DNA from: Dysidea avara
Taxonomy: Eukaryota; Porifera; Demospongiae; Dictyoceratida; Dysideidae
DNA: 64,000 nt
Direction: 5' to 3'
NCBI RefSeq assembly: GCF_963678975.1
Contig: NC_089273.1
Span: forward strand, 10,292,614-10,356,613
Shown here: positions 56,085 to 64,000 of the stretch, in pieces
Layout: every line of letters begins with the position of its first letter
Numbering within the stretch: position 1 is the stretch's first letter
The notes under the pieces: generated by a model
Databases searched by the model: none
What the model was told of the DNA's origin: nothing
The model's input: only the letters and a program-made list of their open reading frames with translations
Position numbers and translations under genes: made by a program

Positions 56085-57660
56085 ATTTATTACAGAACTC
56101 TCTAAATGGTGGTTTCTTTGTAACTGAACCCTCTACAAGGTGACTTCTTATATAGTATGTTCGCGTTGAGCTGAATCCTCAAAAACATTTAATAACTCAT
56201 GGATGCAATTACACATGATCTTGAAATTTGGCTCATTTGCAGTACTGTTTGGACCGCTAAAAATATTTCAAAATCTTTGTGTTCAAATGTTTGACATAAT
56301 ATTTACGGCCAATCAAAATTTTCACAATACATTTCCTATGGAGAAGCCATATAAGTACAGTGCCCATTAGAGCCCTTTCCCAAACTTTTAATGGAGCCAA
56401 ACCATACGTGTCTGTTGTTGACACCTTTGCTGTTACCAATAATCATCTGGTTGGCAGAAATGTTAATTCTGTTGAGAAAAAATCCACTTTTAATTTTTAG
56501 TTGTTTTTCAGGGTTCAGCTCAACGTGAACCTACTATAACTGATCTCTCCACAGGGTGTATTGTTTGTAGCTGAACTCTCTACAAGGTAACTTCTTCTAG
56601 CTGATCTCTCTACAGGAGGATTTGTTTGTAGCTGAACTATCTACAAGGTAACTTCTTCTAGCTGATATCTCTACAAAGTGATTTTTTTGTAGCTGAATTC
56701 TGTACAGGTAGTTTGTTTGCAGCTGAGCTCTTTGCAGAATGGTTTCTTTGTAGCCGAACTCTCTACAGGGTAACTTCTTCTAGCTGTTCTTTGATGTGTT
56801 TGTAGCCGAATTCTCTACAGGGTGCTTTGTTTGCACTTTGTAGCTGAACTCTCTACAAGGTGACTTCTTGTAGCTGAACTCTCTACAGGAGGATTTGTTT
56901 GTAGCTGAACTATCTACAAGGTAACTTCTTCTAGCTGATATCTCTACAAAGTGATTTTTTTGTAGCTGAATTCTGTACAGGTAGTTTGTTTGCAGCTGAG
57001 CTTTTTGCAGAATGGTTTCTTTGTAGCCGAACTCTCTACAGGGTAACTTCTTCTAGCTGTTCTTTGATGTGTTTGTAGCCGAATTCTCTACAGGGTGCTT
57101 TGTTTGCACTTTGTAGCTGAACTCTCTACAAGGTGACTTCTTGTAGCTGAACTCTCTACAGAATGGTCTTTTCATAGCTGGACTCTCTATAGGTGATTTA
57201 TTTGCAGCTGAGCTCTTTATAGAATGGTTTCTCTATAACTGGACTCTCTACAAGGTGACTTCTTCCAGCTGATCTCTCTACAGGGTGATTTGTTTGCAGC
57301 TGAACTCTCTACAAGGTAACTTCTTCTAGCTGATGTCTCTACAGGGTCACTTGTTTGTAGTTGAACTCTCTACATGATGGTTTCTTTGTAGCTGAACTCT
57401 CTACAGGGTAACTTCTTCTAGCTGATGTCTCTACAGGGTCTCTAGTTTGTAGCTGAACTCCCTACATGGTGGTTTCTTTGTAATTAAACTCTCTACAAGG
57501 TGACTTCTTCAAACTTATATTTCTACAGGGTGATTTGTTTGTAGCTGAACTCTCTATAAGGTAACTTCTTCTAGCTGATCTCTCTACAGTGTGAATTGTT
57601 TGTAGCTGATCTCTATACAGGTTACTTGTTTCTAGCTGATCTCTTGATTTCTCTTCAGGG
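56085..57660. repeat. degenerate minisatellite, ~45-50-bp unit with 273-bp higher-order repeat
   Basis: Repeating words are TTGTAGCTGAACTCTCTACA and GGTGACTTCTTCTAGCTGAT. Two long blocks beginning TACAGGAGGATTTGTTTGTA at 56611 and 56884 are nearly identical, giving a 273-bp higher-order period. Units elsewhere are more diverged. No long open frame. The array ends in the dispersed motif GACTGCTCTATTAGAGTATC at 57679-57698. Confidence 0.9.
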
Positions 57661-58212
57661 TGACTGCTCTATTAGGATGACTGCTCTATTAGAGTATCTC
57701 GATCTTACGCTTGCTACACCAAGTTGAATTTCGTGTTATAGCTCCATGGCTTTAAGTCTGATTCTTCTACACCATTGAAGAGTCTTTCTAAGAACATTAC
57801 TCTATCTGTACAGCAATTTTCAAAGCAATATCCCAAGCGGTTTTTCTGGTAGGCCTGGCAAGTAGTCGTTTTTTATTAGTTAATCTTGATTGCATAATTG
57901 TTACAAACTTAGTTTTTTTTCTCTTAAATCTTCCTGGTTTTTAGTTCGATTTCTTTGAAACCACAAAAGGTTTGAGGTTCAATTAGAGATTTCTAACTGT
58001 ATTAAATAACTGACATTCCATGCATTCATTGGTATAACAATTATTGTGCTATTTTTCAGGGTCATTTTAGTGTAAACCCCACCTCAATCGGTGGTTCCTA
58101 TCAAAAGATATAAGCAAAAGAAGTTGACAGTGTGATGATTTTTGTGTACAGTATTTTCAATGCTCTTTATGTATATCACATGGCACCAACCACGATATTC
58201 AAAGTGTCATAA
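57661..58212. other. no gene seen
   Basis: Starts with the dispersed CTGCTCTATTAGAGTATCTC motif in two adjacent copies. The rest is unassigned AT-rich sequence. Confidence 0.45.
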
Positions 58213-58599
58213 ATCCAGCGGCGGAGGAAGTAGTTGATATGAGGGGGGGCTGGGCTGACCCATGCAGACTTATTTCTATAGTTTGGTAAGGTGAGACCAA
58301 AAAAAAAAAAAAAAAAAAAAAAAAAAGGTCGCAACCAACTGACAAGAGCTTTCCACCTCACCAGCTACCATTTCTAGCTGATAAACTACATAAAAATCCT
58401 TTCATAGCTCGCTACACACTGACTACTTTATTAGAGTGACTGCTCTATTAGAGTATCTCGATCTTTATCACGGTTTTCAGCCCCACTCCAAGAAAGATAA
58501 TTTCGGTGTGATATCATTCTGAGGGGGGGCTAAGCCCCCCTCAGCAGACCGAGGGGGGGCTTTAGCCCCCTAGCCCCCCCCCCCTTTCCGCCGCCTATG
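58213..58599. mobile_element. MITE with GGCGGCGGA-type ends
   Basis: Begins CCAGCGGCGGAGGAA and ends TTCCGCCGCCTATGC. Interior G and C runs (GAGGGGGGGCT..) pair with each other. A poly(A) run of about 28 lies at 58299-58326 and a copy of the CTCTATTAGAGTATCTCGAT motif near 58440-58460. Confidence 0.65.
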
Positions 58600-60192
58600 C
58601 ATAAATCTAGATATGAAACTATTAATAACATGAAATTTTCACCACATATCTATTTTATGGAGAACAACATTATGAGCTAAGTAAAACCTCTCAAGAATGA
58701 CCACTTCTTCGTAGACTGACCACTCAGAATATTACATGAATAAAGCAAGTAATTCACAAATAAAACTGTGTATAATGTGTAATACTAAGTATACACAGGT
58801 ACCCAGAGCATTTTAAGGGATAGCTAACTAGAAAAATCAGTAATCAAGACTCGTGGTAGTGAGTTGCGCAGCCAAGAAACTACAAAGCGCATGCCCAATT
58901 AAAAGACGCGCGGCCACTACTGTGAGTTATTTACGTGTAGGGCCGGTTTTGCAATATTAGTCCTAGATTATGCAACATCTCTCAATAGAATTGTATTGCG
59001 TTATGTGATAAAAAATCATTAGGAGTCATTATCATCATCATAGTTTTCTTGCGACCTTGCTAAAATAAAAAAAGTAACCATCGCAAAATAAAAAATAGGC
59101 GTATTCCACTTTATTTCTCTACCTTATGTTACAACTACTGTCACGTTATACCAGTCAACATAGCCGTGTTTGTATAGTCCATCTAGCACTGACATTATCC
59201 AATCCTTGTTTGCCTATACGCGTATTTTTTTCAATCAAACCTCTAATCCCTACAATAACTTTTAAAGACACGATGTGGACACAAACTCTAATGCCTGATA
59301 AACAAGTTGTGACAGCGTGCTGAACCGTAAGTTCCCTAGGGATGGCGTTTTAAGCAGAAATCTTTTAAATTCCATTTAGTGCTGCGAGCGTTTATAAATC
59401 GCCATTTGTCTTATGGTGTGAAGAATAAAATCACTAGCGAAGGTGCTTTAAGCATACTCTTCAATTCTCTATTTACATGTAATTTTTAATAGATTAACCA
59501 CAAAGGCTGGTAAGGTGAATACAAAAGGTAACAAGCCTTTAGGGGTTACCACCTCTATGTAGTGTGTACCATGTAGCTTGTGTTGTGGCTTTCATTAAGT
59601 ATTATGCACACACAAATGGTGCAACAAAATTTTGTAATGGATTGCTCGGATGTGGTTCGTGGTGTTGTGGCTCGAATGTGGTTCGTGGTTTGCCAGTTAC
59701 CATGTATGAGTTGGGGTTGTTCCACACAACTTGCACAATATTCAAATTTCATGATGGCCATGAAATTTCTTGCCATATGGTAAACATATAACAATGTGTA
59801 ACAACGTTAATCAACATCACATCAAGACTTGACTAAAAAATAGTTCCAACAATAGTGATGATTTCTTGTATGTCAGCATGACAATACTGAGACCTGTAAA
59901 AGAATAAGCAGGTACTGAAGTTAACCTTAAATTAAACACTCATGCAACTGACCTGGAACATCGGTCGCAACACCAAAAACACTTGTTTCGATATCTGATG
60001 ACACAATCCAGCAGGCACTGAATTAAAAAAGAATGTACAAAAAATCAATATGCCGGGCTGTATTAATAATAGCATGTATAATCAAAATGAACAAAAATTA
60101 TTTTCCAGGCTAAGTGAATGAATAACATATTAACTGTTGGGTAAGCATGTCAAACCTGAACATTAGGACATTAGTCAAACAAAAGTACGCTA
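58600..60192. other. no gene seen upstream of the pogo element
   Basis: A short tandem of CTCG(G/A)ATGTGGTTCGTGG lies at 59645-59688. Overlapping frames on both strands at 59555-59794 conflict with one another and none has a recognisable domain. Confidence 0.45.
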
Positions 60193-60318
60193 GCGTAAGC
60201 GACCGAATGTCGACCGGTATCTTATGTCGACCACAGGTGTTTACAAAGTCGACCACAGAAATGACTTGAAGTTATCCGTAAATTTACTGCTCTTGAATTG
60301 GCGCGTATTAAAAAGGCT

Positions 60319-63066
60319 ATGGCGCGTAAGAGGAAGAAGAAGAAGCGAAGAGAAAGACGCCTGAATAATGTACAAAAACCCGCCAGTAAAAGGCCATCGA
60401 AGCTACGACAATGGACTGATGATGGTATGGTACGCGCATTGAATGCCGTACAGTCTGGCATTCTTGGCGTTAATGAGGCAGCACGAGATTACAAAATACC
60501 ACCGACAACATTGAAAGACAGGTTGTCCGGGCGAGTTATTCATGGCACCAATATGGGAGTGAAACCGTACTTGAGCCGAGAGGAAGAACAGGAGCTGGTT
60601 GAATTTTTGTTGAATTGTGCTAAGATGGGGTACGGAAAAACCAGAAAGGAGGTGTTGGGTATTGTTCATGCTATGGTGGAGAAGAAGGGAATTAAACTGG
60701 AAAATGGAGTTACCCAGGGCTGGTGGGTAAAGTTCTGTAAAAGATGGCCAGAAATCAAACTTCGTAAGGGTGATTCTTTTCCTTTGGTGCGTGACCAGAT
60801 GAGCAACCGTACAGTTTTTGAGTCGTACTTTGATCTTCTCGATGAAACACTAACTAAGCATGGCCTGAAAGACAAACCAGCTCAGATTTATAATTGTGAT
60901 GAGTCTGGCATACCCTTGGAGTACAAACTGCCGAGAATTGTTGCAGCCAAAGGCACAAAGAAGGTGAGACAGTGCACATCAGGAACTAAGACTCAAATAA
61001 CAATCCTTGCCTGTGCCAACGCTGCAGGGCAAACCATACCTCCAATGGTAGTGTTTTCAGGAAAGCATTTCAACAGTGCCTTAGCTAAAGGAGAGGTCCC
61101 TGCTACTCTTTATGGAATGTCACCATCGGGATGGATGGACCAAGAGCTTTTTAGAGAGTGGTTTTCAGAGCATTTTCTGAAGCATGCTGTTTCCAGTAGA
61201 CCTTTATTATTGTTACTCGATGGCCACTCGTCTCATTACACTCTAGACTTGGTCAAAACAGCTGCTGAGGAAGATGTCATAATATTTTGTCTTCCTCCCC
61301 ACACCACTGCCGACAGTCAACCACTTGACACCAGTTGTTTTAAGCCACTGAAGACCCATTGGGTTGAAGTGTGTCGCAGATATTTATTTGCTAATCCTAG
61401 TCGGGTCATTACTAAGTTTCACTTTTCATCTTTGTTTTCAGAAGCATGGTCCAAGAGTATGACCATTAATAACATTTCATCAGGTTTCCGCACCACTGGT
61501 GTTTGCCCATTTAACCCAGATGCAATCTTGAGCAAATTTCCCAAGCAGAAAGAAACAGACGAGTCTACTACCAGTAAGAGTCCGGCTAAACCAGTCACCT
61601 TTTCGGTGGAGACGGTCAAGAAATTTGAAAGACGATTTGAGAATGGGTACAACATCTATACAGATCCAGCTTATGTGCAGTGGATGCGGATGTATCATCC
61701 TGACCATCTCCCTCCTGGTTAGTACAACTTTGCATTCTGTGTGATTATATATGTACATGTTTACTTTGGTGCTGTAGAGATTTTGGATGCTGATGTTGTG
61801 ACCATGGGTACTGCTACTGACTCTACAAGCACCGTGGGTACTGCTACTGGCTCTACAAGCACCGTGGGTACTGCTACTGGCTCTACAAGCACCGTGGGTA
61901 CTGCTACTGACTCTACAAGCACCGTGGGTACTGCTACTGACTCTACAAGCACCGTGGGTACTGCTACTGACTCTACAAGCACAGTGGGTACTGCTACGGG
62001 CTTCCGCACTACAAGTGTTTGCCCATTTAATCCGGCTAAACCAGTCACCTTTTTGGCAGAGACGGTCAAGAAATTTGAAAGACGATTTGAGAATGGGTAC
62101 AACATCTATACAGATCCAGCTTATGTGCAGTGGATGCGGATGTATCATCCTGACCATCTCCCTCCTGGTTAGTACAACTTTACATTCTGTGTGATTATGT
62201 ATGTACATGTTTACTTTGGTGCTGTAGAGATTTTGGATGCTGATGTTGTGACCGTGGGTACTGCTACTGGCTCTACAAGCACCATGGGTATCGCTACTGG
62301 CTCTACAAGCACTGTGGGTACTGCTACTGGCTCTACAAGCACCGTGGGTACTGCTACTGGCTCTACAAGCACCGTGGGTATGGCTACTGGCTCTACAAGC
62401 ACCGTGGGTACTGCTACTGACTCTACAAGCACCGTGAGTATGTCTACTGGCTCTACAAGCACCGTGGGTACTGCTACTGGCTCTACAAGCACCGTGGGTA
62501 CTGCTACTGGCTCTACAACTGCAAGATCTCCTTTTTCAGAGCTCCTCGTATATCCAACTCCTACACAAAGGAAATCGAAACCAAAGAGCTGTGCCCGGGT
62601 TTTGACTAGTGCAAAATCTATTGCTATGCTGGAAGAGAAAGCCCGTAAGAAGCAAGAAGAAATAGACTTAAAAGATAAAAAGAAAAAAGAAAGAGAGGCA
62701 AAGAAAGTTCTTCGAGATGAAGAAAAGAAGCGCAAAGTGCAGGATAGAGAGCAGAAGAAGGCTGAAAAGCAAAGAAGGTTGGACGAAAGAATCAATTCTG
62801 GATCAAAAAGGCAAAACGCATCATCACACAGTCAGAGAGCAGCGAAACGGCAACGAGAGGACAATTGTCCTGAAAGTGGTATTCAGCATCGTGAGATTTC
62901 AGAGGATGAATGTGCTGTTTGCTTTGGGCTGCACGAAGAGGACCCAGAACAAGTCGAGTGGCTGAGGTGTACCAATGAAGATTGCAATGTGTGGAGCCAC
63001 ACCGATTGTCTTGAAAATTGTGATGGTGTGTACGTTTGTTATGCCTGTGGAACCCTACTCATGTAG
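60319..63066 (+). CDS. pogo/Tigger-family transposase with C-terminal PHD-like finger
   Basis: ATG at 60319; no ATG lies between it and the upstream in-frame stop. Proposed exons are 60319-61717, 61778-62167 and 62228-63066, with two nearly identical 60-nt phase-1 introns, giving about 876 residues. A Lys/Arg-rich start is followed by a psq-type HTH (ALNAVQSGILGVNEAARDYK), a CENP-B-like region (WWVKFCKRWPEIKLRKG) and a DDE_1 core. Catalytic acids are in YNCDESGIPLEY, LLLLDGHSSHYT and ADSQPLDTSCFKPLK (D,D,D). Next come FRTTGVCPFNPDAI, a GTATGSTSTV repeat, a charged coiled-coil, and a C4HC3 PHD-like finger (CAVCFG.., CTNEDCNVWSHTDC, CYACG). Exon 2 is a 450-bp tandem copy of the exon1-end/intron/exon2-start unit, kept in frame. 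The enzyme would cut and paste its element at TA. Confidence 0.88.
61801..61980 (+). repeat. 30-bp in-frame minisatellite, first array (6 units)
   Basis: Six consecutive 30-bp units of ACCGTGGGTACTGCTACTGG.. type, each encoding ten residues (GTATGSTSTV or GTATDSTSTV). A partial seventh unit runs into the duplicated FRTTSVCPFN segment. Confidence 0.95.
62251..62520 (+). repeat. 30-bp in-frame minisatellite, second array (9 units)
   Basis: Nine 30-bp units of the same sequence as the first array, exactly 450 bp downstream in register. Variants include GIATGSTSTV and SMSTGSTSTV. All units preserve the reading frame. Confidence 0.95.
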
Positions 63067-63138
63067 TATTGCTTACCCTACACTCTTGTGTTAGAATACT
63101 CCATTGATACATGTTGTACATATTGTTTATAACATTAT

Positions 63139-63144
63139 AATAAA
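63139..63144 (+). promoter_or_regulatory. polyadenylation signal of the pogo transposase
   Basis: AATAAA 73 bases after the TAG at 63064-63066, in an AT-rich 3' untranslated region. Confidence 0.6.
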
Positions 63145-63777
63145 AACACACTGCTTAATTAATGTCAACATGTGTTGCGGTTGTGACAATCTGAATGGAA
63201 ATGGGATACAGGAAGCTTAACAAGGCCGGGAATCACGCTGTGGGGAGCCTCAAATAAAAGGAAGTGGTTATAGCGACTATTACACTTACTTAATTCATAG
63301 TAGCTGCGTTAATCTGGCGATGAAAGATCATCTGAACGAAGGCGAAGGTCTCCTTCGCGTTCACACAACAGCTGACTCCCGAAAACTCTAGAATACAATA
63401 TTAACACAACACTATTTTTAGTAACACTATATATGGACTTACACCTTACTATTTATAGAACACCATAGTATGAATAATAGTAAAACTCCGTACATGTAAT
63501 TACTATGGCAAAGGGGAAAACCAGGGTGGTCGACATTGAGATATTGGAAAATGTATAGCGGTCGACTTAATATATCCGTGGTCGAAAATGGAAACAAATG
63601 GAGAGAAAGGAAATCGCTTGTCACTACTTTTTGTCACGTAGAAACTATTGTTTAAGTACAGGCAGAGACTATGCTTGTACTAAAGGTATTGTAAAACTAA
63701 TAAATCGTAGTGCGCCTGGTATGGTACGGGCACCGCCGAAGGTAAGCGGATGCTGGTCGACAATCGATCGCTTACGC

Positions 63778-64000
63778 TATCACAACTTGGTCATAATACA
63801 ATGTTTGTACTACTGGACTTCACACTGGTTGCCCAAAAATTGTGCTATTCCGGAACAACAGCATAATTATGAAACAAATAGTTACTACAACACAGAAGGC
63901 TTACTGTTGCACTGTCTACACTGATATACCATAATTTAAAAACATAACAGGTGGGCATTAAATACAATACACTTAACATCTGGGTACTAGGAAAAAATCA
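63778..64000. other. right flank of the pogo element, nothing recognised
   Basis: The TA duplication is at 63778-63779. No frame or repeat beyond it is supported. Confidence 0.5.

Larger units (their letters stand above)
60193..63777 (+). mobile_element. pogo-type (Tc1/mariner superfamily) transposon, apparently complete
   Basis: The left end GCGTAAGCGACCGAATGTCG and the right end, read inverted, GCGTAAGCGATCGATTGTCG are terminal inverted repeats. They are flanked by TA (60191-60192 and 63778-63779). Subterminal GTCGACC sites occur at 60209, 60226 and 60248, and as GGTCGAC or GGTCGA at 63528, 63560, 63580 and 63755. They are candidates for transposase binding. The interior encodes one spliced transposase gene. 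An AATAAA at 63139-63144 follows its stop codon. With both ends and an open reading frame it could be recently active. Confidence 0.88.

Noticed and set aside
59555-59794. Three overlapping frames of 67-79 codons
   Set aside because: Mutually incompatible, no domain, no splice support.
61480-62208. Large minus-strand frames opposite the pogo transposase
   Set aside because: They mirror the 30-bp minisatellite and coding strand; the plus-strand frame carries all recognisable domains.
62211-62795. Minus-strand 194-codon frame rich in Ser/Phe and VPTVLVEP repeats
   Set aside because: Shadow of the plus-strand repeat and Lys/Glu-rich coiled-coil.

Overview
The window looks like nuclear DNA of an early-branching animal, most probably a demosponge. 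It is AT-rich, its genes are split into many short exons with GT..AG introns (some only 46-60 nt), and most of the rest is DNA transposons, MITEs and decayed LINE-type retroelements. The organism is my inference; no marker here names a species.

Layout. 1-6.6 kb: no gene, but four inverted-repeat elements, among them a hAT-type MITE with an 8-bp target-site duplication and a 1.4-kb foldback with a 9-bp duplication, plus a perfect 57-nt palindrome. 6.66-27.44 kb (+): the 3' 29 exons (about 1,215 codons) of an adhesion G-protein-coupled receptor. Its order is FN3, Ig, HRM, an unclassified block, calcium-binding TSP3-like repeats, a second HRM, GAIN, GPS, seven membrane segments and a cytoplasmic tail. 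Intron phases agree at every junction except for a one-base deficit inside the GPS exon. 28.6-30.7 kb: a nest of four elements plus LINE 3' ends. 31.0-42.9 kb: a truncated retroelement (- strand), next to a hAT-type transposon whose 5' region is split by a 7.87-kb element with ~0.8-1.0-kb terminal inverted repeats and a perfect 9-bp target duplication (Mutator-like hallmarks). The hAT transposase gene follows at 40.26-42.46 kb with one frameshift. 43.2 kb: a candidate signal-peptide first exon of a secreted or membrane protein. 43.4-60.2 kb: no recognised gene, only MITEs, a duplicated repeat cluster and a 1.6-kb minisatellite with a 273-bp higher-order unit. 60.19-63.78 kb: an apparently complete pogo-type transposon with TA duplications, terminal repeats, repeated GTCGACC sites, and a transposase gene with DDE core and C-terminal PHD-like finger. 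The middle of that gene has been tandemly duplicated together with its intron.

The only clear host gene is the receptor, with the 43.2-kb exon a second candidate. The rest is a layered record of transposition. The strongest new objects are the 7.87-kb Mutator-like foldback inside the hAT, the pogo transposon with its in-frame exon duplication, a dispersed 51-nt hairpin present as a perfect and a C-to-T-decayed copy, and a short sequence around TGACTGCTCTATTAGAGTA scattered through the window.
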